Positions 44,015-53,021 are shown, counted from the first letter of the stretch. The stretch is DNA of 64,000 nt from Extibacter muris (GCF_004345005.1 NZ_SMMX01000004.1:62001-126000), one strand, 5' to 3'. Notes: generated by a model from the sequence alone, not told the origin. Made by a program: numbers and translations.

Positions 44015-44084
44015 AGGGGTCGGTCCCCTTTATATCACAGGGGTCTGACCCCTATGAAAATTCTCTCCTTTTTCTGATTTCTTC
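44015..44084. repeat. intergenic palindromic repeats, copies 2 and 3
   Basis: Two GGGGTC-type palindromes lie in tandem: AGGGGTCGGTCCCCTTT (44018-44034) and AGGGGTCTGACCCCT (44039-44053). They are enclosed by a larger inverted repeat, AATTTTCATAGGGG on one side and CCCCTATGAAAATT on the other. The tail TTCTCTCCTTTTTCTGA then matches copy 1. On the - strand this places AAGGAGAG before the palindromes and the SPL start after them. Confidence 0.65.
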
Positions 44085-44236
44085 TGGTCTTTTTATTATA
44101 ACTGTGATATCATGTTTGCACAATAAGAAAGACCAACTATTTTCTCCTATCAGACTGGAGATGTAAAGAAGTAGGTCTAAGGGTTTATAGGTATCCCTTG
44201 AACAACCTAAATACATTATACAAGGTGGTAGAAGAA

Positions 44237-44305
44237 ATGAAGTCAAAAAAAGTCACTTTAGGTTTATTGTTTTTTTATCTGCTTGCTTTAGGGTGGATAA
44301 TTACT
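44237..44305 (+). pseudogene. vanZ-family gene, 5' piece (interrupted by the mobile element)
   Basis: An ATG with AAGGTGG upstream begins MKSKKVTLGLLFFYLLALGW, the first transmembrane helix of a VanZ-type protein, and then runs into unrelated AT-rich sequence with a stop at 44348-44350. The remaining part (LLKFQFSFADLDHIRNINLI...) is at 53841-54272. Joining codon 22 (ATT, ends 44302) to CTG at 53841 restores a continuous VanZ-like protein of about 165 residues. The break marks the left end of the integrated element. Confidence 0.8.
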
Positions 44306-44351
44306 AGAAATTATATATGTCTTTTTGACTATCTTTTTATATCTTCTTAAA

Positions 44352-44391
44352 TGTCCGCAAAGCCTTATTTTATCGGCTCTACGGGCATTTT
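44352..44391 (-). terminator. hairpin downstream of int
   Basis: Imperfect arms TGTCCGCAAAGCC and GGCTCTACGGGCA surround TTATTTTATC, about 85 bases after the int stop. It may end the mobT-xis-int transcript before the element edge. Confidence 0.5.
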
Positions 44392-44447
44392 GCTTTTGTG
44401 GTAAACCTCACATATCTAGGTCTATCTTCTTATATTTTCCCTGTCAA

Positions 44448-44471
44448 TCGTGGTTAAAATCGTGGTAAATA
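44448..44471. repeat. integrase arm-type repeats, left end
   Basis: Two tandem copies of the decamer-like TCGTGGT(T)AAA lie just beyond the int stop. Two further copies in the same orientation are at 53744-53767 near the other end. Tn916 integrase binds comparable GTGGTAAA-containing direct repeats through its N-terminal domain. Confidence 0.65.
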
Positions 44472-44474
44472 CTT

Positions 44475-45665
44475 CTATGCGATTAGACGCTGTACCTCTG
44501 ATTTTGCGGTATCTATGGACGCATGAGCGTACCAGTTCATTGTGATACTGATATTTGAATGTCCCATGATATACTGTAAATCTTTCGGGTTCATGTTCTT
44601 GCTTGCCAGTCTTGTGCAGAACGTATGACGTAGCGTGTGCGGTGTGATATGTGGCAAGGGATTGTCCTTGTGGTGCTTGTTGTATTTCTTTACCATACGG
44701 ACAAAAAGCATAGTGTAATCAATCGCAACTTTTGGTTTGCCTTTCGGATTGATAAACAAGAAATCTGTGCGTCCGTCTATCTCTATGGTTGTTTTTGGGC
44801 GTTTCTTCATAATCCTTTGAAATGCCTGTATCGCTTCTTTGCTTAATGGTACTTGCCTTGTTCCGCTCTTTGTCTTAGGCGTTTCAATATAATAACCCTG
44901 TTCCTTGCTTTTTAATAACTGGTGGTCGATAACCACAACCTCATGGATAAAATCAACGTCCATGATTGTCAGTCCGCATAGTTCCGAGATACGAAGTCCT
45001 GTCTTTAACAGTATCAGCACATCATCATAATACTTGTGATACACGTTGTCCGTCTTGATGAATGATAATAAGGCTTGTTCCTGTTCCTCTTTCAATGCGA
45101 CTTTCTCTTTTGTATCATTTTCTAGGACTTCACTCAACTTGAAATCAAAAGGGTTCTTTCTCACATAATCATCTTGTATGGCGATATAGAATGACGCTTT
45201 TAACGAGCGTTTATGGTTGTTAATGGTATTGTAGGAAAAGCCTTTGTCTTTCATGCGTAACGCCCATTCCTTAGCGTCAGAGGGTTTGATTGTATCAATG
45301 CTCCTAGCACCTAACTTGTCCTCTTTCAATAACCGCATGAGCTGTTCCCGTTGCTTCTGTGTGCTTTTCTTCACGTTTGCCCTCTGTGCGTTCTGTTTGG
45401 CGTAGAGTTGGCAAAGCGTCATTTTCTTGCCTGTGCTGTCGATACCGTCCTCAATGTCACGTCTTATCTGCTGTTCTAGTTCTCGAAGTGAGGGCTTTTC
45501 CCGTTTTCCCTTTGGTGTCGGGTCTGTGGGTGTCAATCTCCAAGCATACACATATTTTGTGTTTCCAAATGCGTCCACATATTTATATAAGTATTTTCCG
45601 TCTGTTCGTTGGCTCTCTCCAGTATGCAGGATACGTCCTTTGTTATCCCGTCTTTTTTCTTTCAT
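44475..45665 (-). CDS. int: Tn916-family integrase (tyrosine recombinase)
   Basis: This 396-residue protein begins KRRDNKGRILHTGESQRTDG, closely matching Tn916 Int, with the three-stranded arm-binding domain at 1-75. It continues MTLCQLYAKQNAQRANVKK and SIDTIKPSDAKEWALRM. The catalytic set is Arg in LLKTGLRISELCGL, HxxR in TPHTLRHTFCTR, His in IMGHSNIS and Tyr in NWYAHAS. A ribosome site AAAGGAG precedes the ATG. It is complete and appears functional. Confidence 0.95.
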   Translation of the reverse strand: MKEKRRDNKGRILHTGESQRTDGKYLYKYVDAFGNTKYVYAWRLTPTDPTPKGKREKPSLRELEQQIRRDIEDGIDSTGKKMTLCQLYAKQNAQRANVKKSTQKQREQLMRLLKEDKLGARSIDTIKPSDAKEWALRMKDKGFSYNTINNHKRSLKASFYIAIQDDYVRKNPFDFKLSEVLENDTKEKVALKEEQEQALLSFIKTDNVYHKYYDDVLILLKTGLRISELCGLTIMDVDFIHEVVVIDHQLLKSKEQGYYIETPKTKSGTRQVPLSKEAIQAFQRIMKKRPKTTIEIDGRTDFLFINPKGKPKVAIDYTMLFVRMVKKYNKHHKDNPLPHITPHTLRHTFCTRLASKNMNPKDLQYIMGHSNISITMNWYAHASIDTAKSEVQRLIA

Positions 45666-45743
45666 GGTGTCTGCTCCTTTCCTTGTTGGAAAGAGCCTTG
45701 ATATGACTTGTGTTCATCATAACACATACAAGGCTCATTTGCA

Positions 45744-45950
45744 TTAGATTGCGTCCAATTTATCAATGACCTGTTCAAACTGTCGGCGTTTAATCTGTAT
45801 GCGGTTGCCATTCATAATGAGCCAGCCAGCGTCCTTGTTTTCCTCTGCCAATCGCCTTAACTTGTTTTCTCCAATGCGGAAATACTTTGACGCTTCTTCA
45901 ATGGTAAGGGTGTATTTTTCCCATACGGGAATATCCTGTGCATTACTCAT
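45744..45950 (-). CDS. xis: Tn916-family excisionase
   Basis: This gene encodes 68 residues from ATG 45950 (after GAGGGGGTG). [20 protein letters not shown] is the winged-helix excisionase signature, followed by [20 protein letters not shown]. It directs excision with Int. It overlaps the mobT stop and lies 78 bases before int. Confidence 0.93.
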   Translation of the reverse strand: MSNAQDIPVWEKYTLTIEEASKYFRIGENKLRRLAEENKDAGWLIMNGNRIQIKRRQFEQVIDKLDAI

Positions 45951-47085
45951 AAAACACCCCCTCATTTTCGATTACGTCTGCTATATCCGTACATATCTGT
46001 TCCACAAGCATTTCCTGTTTTTCGGAAAGGTGGGTGGCTTCGTCAATCATTTTCATATAGTTTGAGCCTGTCAGCCTGTCGATTTCCTCTATCATCACGA
46101 TTGACGGCATGACCTGTCTTTCCAGCCATTGCAGAGTGCGTTCCATGTTGACGGGTACGGGGTTCATTTCAAAAGATAAACTGTCATGGGAAACGAATAT
46201 CTCCCACAATGGATAGTCGGGAAAGTCCACAAAATCAGTAATGAGGTAAAACACCAGTCCATGAGGGTTATACGTTAGTAACAGTTCCTCGACTGCCTGT
46301 ACCGCTTTTGTGTCACGCAGACGGATTTCAAAACGGTTGATAATATCCGTATGTTTCTTTTTCGTTGCCTGTTCCTTTTGTTTTTCATACAGGCAGAAAT
46401 ATTTTGTGCTTGTCTTTGAGCCGATATAGAGTGTGCTTGCTAAATTGCGGTTTCTTCCGCTTAGTTTACCGCCCTGCACATTTTCATAGTTTTTACAGCG
46501 ACAATCCGCACCGCCATTTCTGTATTTTTCAGACAAGACGGGAATATCCAGCAGACCGCACATATCGTTGATTGCTAAATCAAATCGACGGATAACACCA
46601 CCACAGTCAAGACAGCGGTTTAAGAATGAATACCAATCCCTGTCCTGTGCCTGCAAGACATATTCCATGTTGCGTGAGCCTGCTCCTTTTAATTCCAAGA
46701 ATACGCCCATGTGTTCCTCATCAGAAGCCATGACCTTGATTTCCCCGTAGGCGTAATGCTCCTTATAGCCATAATACCCATAGTCATAATGGATAAAATA
46801 ATCTGTTTTCATGCCAAGCACCTTTCGGATAACTTCCAATGCGTCGGTCGTTGGGAAACGGACAGACAGATAATCAACGAGCAGATAAAAAGGCTTATCA
46901 CAGATATAGTAATTCAGACAACGCAGGATAATGTTCTGTGTTTCCTTGCTGGCGTTGGCTTTTCCGTTCTCAAAGCGGTTGATACTATATCTTGATACAT
47001 GGGTAAGACCTGCCAGCTCTCCTTGTGAAAGACCGCTGGCAAGACGCTTGCTCTTCATTTCAAGTGCAAATTCTAAGTTGTTCAT
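45943..47085 (-). CDS. MobT-type relaxase (Tn916 Orf20-like, replication-initiation-factor domain)
   Basis: This gene encodes 380 residues from ATG 47085 (TTGGAGGAAAAC upstream). An N-terminal XRE helix-turn-helix ([31 protein letters not shown]) is followed by the Rep_trans-like domain: [20 protein letters not shown], the histidine-rich [34 protein letters not shown] and [20 protein letters not shown]. MobT nicks oriT to start transfer and rolling-circle replication. Its probable oriT lies 145 bases upstream. A truncated homologue is at 54303. Confidence 0.9.
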   Translation of the reverse strand: MNNLEFALEMKSKRLASGLSQGELAGLTHVSRYSINRFENGKANASKETQNIILRCLNYYICDKPFYLLVDYLSVRFPTTDALEVIRKVLGMKTDYFIHYDYGYYGYKEHYAYGEIKVMASDEEHMGVFLELKGAGSRNMEYVLQAQDRDWYSFLNRCLDCGGVIRRFDLAINDMCGLLDIPVLSEKYRNGGADCRCKNYENVQGGKLSGRNRNLASTLYIGSKTSTKYFCLYEKQKEQATKKKHTDIINRFEIRLRDTKAVQAVEELLLTYNPHGLVFYLITDFVDFPDYPLWEIFVSHDSLSFEMNPVPVNMERTLQWLERQVMPSIVMIEEIDRLTGSNYMKMIDEATHLSEKQEMLVEQICTDIADVIENEGVFYE

Positions 47086-47227
47086 TGTTTTCCTCCAATC
47101 CCACAATAGCCTTGAAATACCTGTAAACCAACTTTCAAAAGGTGTGATATGCACCATCTTCTTAAAACTTCTCATTACTCCTTACAGCTTTGGGGTTGTA
47201 TGGTTTTTGACTTGTCTTTTGTGTAAT

Positions 47228-47256
47228 AGTGCCCCCCTGTTAGAGAACGGGGGCAC
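47228..47256. other. oriT-like palindrome 1 (MobT family)
   Basis: GCCCCCCTGTTAGAGAACG followed by GGGGC forms a GC-rich inverted repeat. The complementary strand reads CTCTAACAGGGGGG, close to the CTAACAGGGGGG core I recall from the ICEBs1/Tn916 family oriT. It lies just upstream of mobT in an AT-rich region. Further GC-rich hairpins (GGCTCGCAGGCTCGCC, GACGGCAGAGCCGTC; 47261-47340) follow and could be a single-strand origin. A second copy of the palindrome is at 55687. Confidence 0.7.
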
Positions 47257-47564
47257 AGACAAGGCTCGCAGGCTCGCCAGCCGACAAAGCATTTCCGTCC
47301 TTTGACGGCAGAGCCGTCATGGCGTTGTTGCTTACGCACGCCAGCAGTCCTACAATGCTTTGTTAGCTAAGTCTGTTTTTCTCTTTTCTAACAAGTACCA
47401 TTTCAATCAATATTCATATCTACGGGTTTAATCAGATAGGTTTTACTTTTTGAACATTCTTATATTTCATTCTATTGTGCTTATTCAATTACAAGGAGAT
47501 AGTAATTCTTATATGCTTATTTGTCAATATCTTTTTTTGTCTTTACAAACTATATTAAGCGTGA

Positions 47565-47580
47565 TAGATTTATAACAGTG
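47565..47580. repeat. 16-base direct repeat, copy 1 (upstream of XRE gene)
   Basis: TAGATTTATAACAGTG occurs here, 31 bases ahead of the XRE regulator start, and again identically at 48452-48467 ahead of the recombinase gene. Both copies precede a gene start by a short distance and could be binding sites for the XRE protein. Confidence 0.5.
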
Positions 47581-47610
47581 AAGATATAACAAGATATGGA
47601 GGGTTATGCG

Positions 47611-48231
47611 ATGAAAATAAGCCATTTAGGAAATAATATACAGACCATAAGAAAATTCAGAGGAATGAAACAACAGGAGCTTGCGGACAAAATCGGTATC
47701 AATATGCAGAGCCTTTCCAAGATTGAAAGAGGGTTGAATTATCCTGCTTATGATACGCTGGAAAAGATAATGGAAGTGTTGGACGTAACACCGAACGAAT
47801 TGTTATCGGGGGAATGGAAATATGTCAATCAAGCAGAAAAGGAAGTCTGCCAGTTTCTAAGAGCGGAAGAACGTTTAAATGCAGAACTGAAACATGGACA
47901 TTATGATAACTTTTTTGACAGCGAAGAAGAATGGCTGGAATATGAATTAGAACAGCTACGTAAATATATTACTGATTATATCAACGGCAAGAATATCAAG
48001 GCAAGCGACCTTTACCCAATCAAAGAAGTTATCCAGCATTTGAAATTTCAGAAGATTTTAGACCGTTATGATGATTTATACAGCATGGATATGTTCGGGG
48101 AAAGCACAGAGGGACACAAGTATAAAACACCTTACTATGCTGTAAAAAGGATAAATCCAAATTCAAAGGAAGATGTGGAACTTTTACAGGAAGTATTAAG
48201 GAATAATTATTTTAATGATGAGGACGAGTAA
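47611..48231 (+). CDS. XRE-family transcriptional regulator
   Basis: This gene encodes 206 residues from ATG 47611, placed by GGAGGG at 47597-47602 (an ATG at 47596 lies inside that site). The helix-turn-helix is at 1-65: LGNNIQTIRKFRGMKQQELA and NMQSLSKIERGLNYP. A long acidic C-terminal part of unknown fold follows (EEEWLEYELEQLRKYITDYI). It is divergent from mobT, the normal position for the element's control gene, and a 16-base repeat lies just upstream. Confidence 0.85.
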   Translation: MKISHLGNNIQTIRKFRGMKQQELADKIGINMQSLSKIERGLNYPAYDTLEKIMEVLDVTPNELLSGEWKYVNQAEKEVCQFLRAEERLNAELKHGHYDNFFDSEEEWLEYELEQLRKYITDYINGKNIKASDLYPIKEVIQHLKFQKILDRYDDLYSMDMFGESTEGHKYKTPYYAVKRINPNSKEDVELLQEVLRNNYFNDEDE

Positions 48232-48261
48232 CCTTTTTCCTCTTGCGAGAAGATACAGCAA

Positions 48262-48325
48262 ACAAAAAGCCCGATCAAGAGTGCAAAGCACCACCAATGG
48301 TGGCTCTTGACAGGGCTTTTTCTTT
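48262..48325 (+). terminator. terminator after the XRE gene
   Basis: AAAAAGCCCGATCAAGAG pairs with CTCTTGACAGGGCTTTTT around a loop that itself holds a CACCACC/GGTGG hairpin. A T-rich CTTTT follows. It is a strong intrinsic terminator about 35 bases after the stop. Confidence 0.8.
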
Positions 48326-48451
48326 TCTGTGCTGGTTAATCAAGAGAAAGAAAGGGATAAAATGTGATTTATGGTAAATCAGACGAAGGCAATGCAGGTA
48401 TCGCAGTTTGAGCTTGTGCTACATAAGGATAGTAACCGGAAGATTGTAAGG

Positions 48452-48467
48452 TAGATTTATAACAGTG
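48452..48467. repeat. 16-base direct repeat, copy 2 (upstream of recombinase gene)
   Basis: This is an identical copy of TAGATTTATAACAGTG (47565-47580). It lies about 100 bases before the recombinase start and upstream of a TATAAT at 48529-48534. Confidence 0.5.
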
Positions 48468-48534
48468 CAGACTTAAAAATGCACGCTGACCTTTGCCTTT
48501 CATTCATCTCTTATCCTAATACCTTGATTATAAT

Positions 48535-48561
48535 CTCCTTTGTGGATAATAGACAAAGGAG
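48535..48561 (+). promoter_or_regulatory. hairpin masking the recombinase ribosome site
   Basis: CTCCTTTGT (48535-48543) pairs perfectly with ACAAAGGAG (48553-48561) across a 9-base loop. The right arm contains the AAAGGAGG ribosome site of the serine recombinase, so the folded leader would hide it. A TATAAT immediately upstream (48529-48534) overlaps no arm and could be the -10; if so, transcription would start inside the hairpin, so the effect on translation is uncertain. Confidence 0.45.
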
Positions 48562-48570
48562 GAATCTATT

Positions 48571-49176
48571 ATGGCGAAATACGCATATATCCGAGTTTCA
48601 AGCAAAGACCAGAATATCGCAAGGCAGGTGGAAGCCATGCAGGAAGTTGGTCTGACAAAGAAACAGATGTATATTGATAAACAATCAGGAAAGGATTTTG
48701 TACGCAAGAATTATCAAAGGTTGATAAGAAAGCTGAAAGCAGGCGACGAGCTTTATATTAAGTCCATAGACCGTCTGGGGCGTGATTATGATGAAATACT
48801 AGAACAATGGCGTTATCTAACAAGAGTAAAAGACATTGAACTGATTGTGTTGGATTTCCCTCTGCTTGATACCAGAAATCAAGTGAATGGCGTTACAGGA
48901 AAATTTATAGCAGATTTGGTATTGCAGATACTTTCCTACGTTGCCCAGATTGAAAGAGAAAACACAAAACAAAGACAAGCGGAAGGAATACGTATCGCAA
49001 AAGAAAAAGGCGTACAATTTGGCCGACCAAAGAATGATTTTCCAGAACAATTTGAAGAAATTTATCAACTGTGGGAAACTGGGGAAATCAGTATGCGTGA
49101 GGGTGGACGACGACTAAATACCCATCACACAACATTTGCGAGGTGGATAGCCCGTTATCAACAACAAAAGGCATAA
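48571..49176 (+). CDS. serine recombinase (resolvase/invertase family)
   Basis: This 201-residue protein has the catalytic serine in YAYIRVSSKDQNIARQ (about residue 10). The active-site arginines are in KSIDRLGRDYDEILEQW, the E helix is LVLQILSYVAQIERENTKQR, and a C-terminal Hin-like helix-turn-helix ends TGEISMREGGRRLNTHHTTF. Size fits a small invertase or resolvase. It lies 350 bases upstream of the surface-protein gene, but no long inverted repeats bounding an invertible segment are obvious nearby. Confidence 0.9.
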   Translation: MAKYAYIRVSSKDQNIARQVEAMQEVGLTKKQMYIDKQSGKDFVRKNYQRLIRKLKAGDELYIKSIDRLGRDYDEILEQWRYLTRVKDIELIVLDFPLLDTRNQVNGVTGKFIADLVLQILSYVAQIERENTKQRQAEGIRIAKEKGVQFGRPKNDFPEQFEEIYQLWETGEISMREGGRRLNTHHTTFARWIARYQQQKA

Positions 49177-49271
49177 AAAGTAGACTTTCTACACCACTTC
49201 TAAACTTTGGTTTTTTGTATTGATTTAAGTTTAAAACCGCTGTTTTTATCCAAAATTATCCTACACTAAAT

Positions 49272-49301
49272 GATAGCACACACGGCACAAAAAGTCTGAT
49301 T
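49272..49301 (+). terminator. terminator after the recombinase gene
   Basis: ACGGCACAAAAA and TTTTTGTGCCGT are perfect 12-base arms around GTCTGA. This isolates the recombinase transcript from the surface-protein gene. The rest of 49302-49526 holds only an ATTTCTCAT/ATGAGAAAT short inverted repeat (49409-49427) and the AAAGGAGAG ribosome site of the next gene. Confidence 0.8.
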
Positions 49302-49526
49302 TTTGTGCCGTTTATATTTCTACCATTCTATCCTTTTATCCTGATGTGAATATCATCATCAACAATGAGGGGAGGTTGAGAGCGAGATAACGGCAAAACA
49401 AGAATTTCTCATAATGAGAAATCGGAAGTGCAAGCCAGAGAAACAACAGCTCATGGAAGTACAGGATTTGTCCTATCTGGTTTAAAACTTCCATAAATAT
49501 GAAAAATCAAAAAGGAGAGAAACAAG

Positions 49527-52500
49527 ATGAAGCAAAAATTAAAACGCATACTTGCCTGCGTGCTTGTCTTATGTATGGGCTTTGGTGTACAGTCTAATCT
49601 TGTTTGGGCACAGGAAAATGATGATGTCATAGTACAGGAAAATGTAACTGACTATACATCAAATATGACAGATGACACTGATACAACAGATGATACGACT
49701 GGTGCAACAACGGACGATACAAAAAATACAGACACAACGGGCGAAGATGATGTGATTACAAAAACAGAGAGCGGTTCTGTAATAATGAACCGTAGTATTG
49801 CGGAAACTGAACCAGAAGCAGAGATTACACCACAGTCTAGTGATACTATGAGCGGAAATTGTGGACCATATTCTATAAATGGATATACGAATACTGTGAC
49901 GTGGAGACTTGACTCATCTACTTCAAGTGAAAACATGTATACTCTTATTATTTCTGGTTCTGGTCCTATGGGAGATGCGTATACTGGATATCCCGATAAT
50001 ATCAAAAGTGGTGCACCAGAGTGGGATGCCTATTCTAACCAAATTGAAAAAGTTGTAATTGAAAATGGAGTTACCTCTGTAGGAGCGAAGTTTTTCAAAA
50101 ACTATAAAAATCTGAAACTAGTAAGTTTGCCTTCTTCACTTCTTAGGATAGGTAAGGATTCTTTTTATGGCTCTGCTATTACTTCAATTAATCTTCCTGA
50201 AAATTTAGAAACTATTGAAGAACAAGCTTTTTATAATAGTTCTTTGTCAGGAAGTCTTTCTGTTCCGAGTAGGGTTACTTCGATTCCCACCTATGCCTTT
50301 GGCAAAACAAGTATTGAGGAGGTAGTTTTCAAGGGAGCTATTACTGAAATCGGGACTTCAGCATTTCAGGAGTGTAAGTCGTTAAAAGAAATACAGTTGC
50401 CAAATACGATTACAACGATAGGAGCTCAGGCTTTTATGAACTGCAACGACCTTACAAAGATTGCGCTTCCTGATAATTCAAACTTTATTAAAATAAACAA
50501 AGATACATTTAAAAACTGTTCGAAACTGTCTTCTCTTTTTATTCCTGATTCTGTTATTCAAATTGAGAACTCAGCATTTGAAGGATGTTCAAGTTTAGAA
50601 AAAGTGATACTGCCCAATCAACTCACTACATTCGGTTCTAAAGCGTTTTACGGAGCTTCTTCACTGGTAGCTGCCTACATCCCGTCGTCAGTAAAGAATA
50701 TTCCTCAAGGAATAAATGCCAATAATCAGATATTTAAAGGGATGTCGTCGAACAGCGTGATTTATTTGGGCAATAAATCTTTAATTGCATTAATGCTACA
50801 GAATTCTGGTAATTTAGATTCGACATCAAATGGCTTTGATACAACTAAAACTGCTCTTGCGGTTACCAATGGCGGTACTTTTGCTGACGATACAGTATTT
50901 GAACAAGGAAAGCTGGCCGTCCCTTCTAAATCGGGTAGCATCTTTAAGGGCTGGTACACCAAAGACGGCACAAACAACGATTGGGGCGATAAAGTTACCA
51001 TGCCAACAACAGGCGAAACCTACTACGCCAAGTGGATCGAATTGAAAACGGATGATGTTTCCATGGAGTATGGCTCTACTAAGGCGCTTCCGACCATTGC
51101 TGATGTCACTCTTTCCAACTGGGAATCCAGCGATAGAACCATTGTCTCTATTGAGGGTAAAAAGCTAAAGGCAAATAAGGTTGGTAAAACTACCATCACT
51201 GCCACTGCCACAGATGACCATGGCAGTACTGGAACCCTAACGGTCAATATAGAAGTAACTCCTATGAGTATAATCTATGGCTCACCAGATAAAACAGAAG
51301 ACGGTCGCCCATATATTGTATATTCATTAAATGAAGACGGAACAGCGCCTAAAATCAGTGATATTTTAGGATTCTATCCAGTAAAAGAGAAACACGGAGA
51401 ATCCGGTTATGAAGCAGATATTTCTAAGCCAAAGATTACGCTTAACCCTAGTATGGGAGCAAACGGCGATGTGGAATATACCTATGTAAATGATGTTAGT
51501 AATAACAAAATTACTACTGATACTTTACCAACTCATCCAACTGTTGATGAAAATGGAAATCCTCATAGTATTCGTGTAGAAATGAAACTAAAGAATCCAA
51601 ACTATCGTTTCACTACAATAGGGACAAATTGGCAACAAGGAGATACAATCACATTATTTGTTACTTGTTATGAAGAAGGAATGAACGAAGTAGATATGTA
51701 TCTTGAAGGGGAAAGTGAACCATTAAAAATCTTTGAAGAACAGGTTTATGAATATACAGGACAAGGAGTAGTACCTACCACAAAAGACTTGACAACTTTA
51801 TATACAAAAGGAAAGAATACAAGTAACACGATTACAAAATTCACGGTTCATTTCCATGCAGTAGCTGAAGATACAAAGTTTGCCGGTTCACACTTAGAAC
51901 AAGTTACAAATAACCAACTAACAAAAGAGGCTTTAGAAAAAATTGCACCTAAAGAATTAGGAGTATATTCATTTGTGATAAATGGTTACAACAAAGATAC
52001 AAAGACTTATAGCTATGTATCACGCCGTTATAGTATTGTTAAGGGTAAACCGACAGGAAATCCTGTATTTGATGTCATTGAAAGCGGAAAATCCTTATCG
52101 GAAGTTCAACTGAGCGGAACAATGAAAAATAAGATTGGAGAAACCGTTGCAGGAACATTCACATGGGAAGATGGAAATCAAACAGTAGAATTAGGAAAAG
52201 CATATAAATGGACATTTACACCAGATGATACCAATCATTATGAGGTTGTTAATGGGGAAAGTATAGTATGCCCGATTCCTATGGAAGAATTAAACGCAAT
52301 TCCAACTATCAATGCCAGTAATAAGACATTGACAGTCGGTGATACATTCAATCCATTAGAGGGTGTTACTGCTTCTGATAAAGAAGATGGCGACCTTACA
52401 AAAGTAATCGAAGTCTTAGAAAATAACGTAGATACAAGCAAGGCTAGCGTTTATGAAGTTACATACAAAGTAACAGACAGCAAGGGTGCTTCAAGCACAA

Positions 52501-52739
52501 AAACGATTACCGTTACTGTCAAGGCAAAAGACACACAAAAGCCAACAATAGATGATAACAAGAAACCGTCTGCAACGGATACGGATAGGAAACCAGCAAG
52601 CACAGATAAACAGACAACGTCTAACAGCCCTAAAACTGGTGACAGCACGAATATGACAACATGGCTTGCGCTCATGTTCGTATCTCTTGGTCTGCTGGCT
52701 GGCGTATTCACAGTAAGGAAATCACGCAAAAGCAGATAA
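49527..52739 (+). CDS. BspA-like leucine-rich-repeat cell-wall-anchored surface protein
   Basis: This 1070-residue protein has a signal peptide (KRILACVLVLCMGFGVQSNL) and a Thr/Asp-rich linker (about 40-80). At least seven BspA-type LRR_5 repeats follow (about 165-410; SAFQECKSLKEIQLPNTITT is one). A Listeria-Bacteroides InlB-type repeat comes next (about 450-500, SGSIFKGWYTKDGTNNDWGD), then a Big_2-like domain, two less clear segments and an Ig-like domain (VTASDKEDGDLTKVIEV, about 950-1015). The end has a sortase signal NSPKTGDSTN, a hydrophobic helix and a KSRKSR tail. The motif is SPKTG, not LPxTG. It is probably an adhesin carried as cargo. Confidence 0.9.
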   Translation: MKQKLKRILACVLVLCMGFGVQSNLVWAQENDDVIVQENVTDYTSNMTDDTDTTDDTTGATTDDTKNTDTTGEDDVITKTESGSVIMNRSIAETEPEAEITPQSSDTMSGNCGPYSINGYTNTVTWRLDSSTSSENMYTLIISGSGPMGDAYTGYPDNIKSGAPEWDAYSNQIEKVVIENGVTSVGAKFFKNYKNLKLVSLPSSLLRIGKDSFYGSAITSINLPENLETIEEQAFYNSSLSGSLSVPSRVTSIPTYAFGKTSIEEVVFKGAITEIGTSAFQECKSLKEIQLPNTITTIGAQAFMNCNDLTKIALPDNSNFIKINKDTFKNCSKLSSLFIPDSVIQIENSAFEGCSSLEKVILPNQLTTFGSKAFYGASSLVAAYIPSSVKNIPQGINANNQIFKGMSSNSVIYLGNKSLIALMLQNSGNLDSTSNGFDTTKTALAVTNGGTFADDTVFEQGKLAVPSKSGSIFKGWYTKDGTNNDWGDKVTMPTTGETYYAKWIELKTDDVSMEYGSTKALPTIADVTLSNWESSDRTIVSIEGKKLKANKVGKTTITATATDDHGSTGTLTVNIEVTPMSIIYGSPDKTEDGRPYIVYSLNEDGTAPKISDILGFYPVKEKHGESGYEADISKPKITLNPSMGANGDVEYTYVNDVSNNKITTDTLPTHPTVDENGNPHSIRVEMKLKNPNYRFTTIGTNWQQGDTITLFVTCYEEGMNEVDMYLEGESEPLKIFEEQVYEYTGQGVVPTTKDLTTLYTKGKNTSNTITKFTVHFHAVAEDTKFAGSHLEQVTNNQLTKEALEKIAPKELGVYSFVINGYNKDTKTYSYVSRRYSIVKGKPTGNPVFDVIESGKSLSEVQLSGTMKNKIGETVAGTFTWEDGNQTVELGKAYKWTFTPDDTNHYEVVNGESIVCPIPMEELNAIPTINASNKTLTVGDTFNPLEGVTASDKEDGDLTKVIEVLENNVDTSKASVYEVTYKVTDSKGASSTKTITVTVKAKDTQKPTIDDNKKPSATDTDRKPASTDKQTTSNSPKTGDSTNMTTWLALMFVSLGLLAGVFTVRKSRKSR

Positions 52740-52756
52740 AGACTGCGGGGAATTTT

Positions 52757-52981
52757 ATGGACAGAGATATTTTTGAGGACATGAAGATTGAAACGGAGTG
52801 TGCTTATATTTCAGATTTACCCTACATCAAGAATACAGTAGAAAAGAAACTATTTGAACTTCCGTTTGACCTCTATTCCAAAGAACAGCTTCAAGAATTT
52901 TGTGACTATGTTTTTCGTGACAACGGAGCTGTCTATCAGTCTCTTATGATGAAATACCGCAGGAATAGCAGATACAATTAG
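52757..52981 (+). CDS. small element-encoded protein of unknown function
   Basis: This gene encodes 74 residues from ATG 52757, 18 bases after the surface-protein gene. It is charged and helical (IFEDMKIETECAYISDLPYI, YSKEQLQEFCDYVF) with no membrane part. Small proteins of this kind accompany sigma-like genes in clostridial conjugative elements. I do not recognise a named domain. A terminator follows. Confidence 0.6.
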   Translation: MDRDIFEDMKIETECAYISDLPYIKNTVEKKLFELPFDLYSKEQLQEFCDYVFRDNGAVYQSLMMKYRRNSRYN

Positions 52982-53021
52982 GCTTGCAGGAAAAGATATA
53001 CAATCAAATATCACTTTAATT

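Noticed and set aside
44052-44246. A 64-codon - strand frame between the SPL gene and the element
   Set aside because: It runs across palindromic repeats and the vanZ ribosome site, has no domain and no ribosome site of its own.
48400-49526. An invertible promoter controlled by the serine recombinase upstream of the surface-protein gene
   Set aside because: I looked for long inverted repeats around the promoter region and found only a terminator (49272-49301) and a 9-base repeat; neither can serve as a pair of invertase sites. A distant site cannot be ruled out.
52451-52729. A - strand 92-codon hydrophobic frame inside the surface-protein gene end
   Set aside because: It is the complement of the Thr/Lys-rich tail and anchor of the surface protein and has no independent support.
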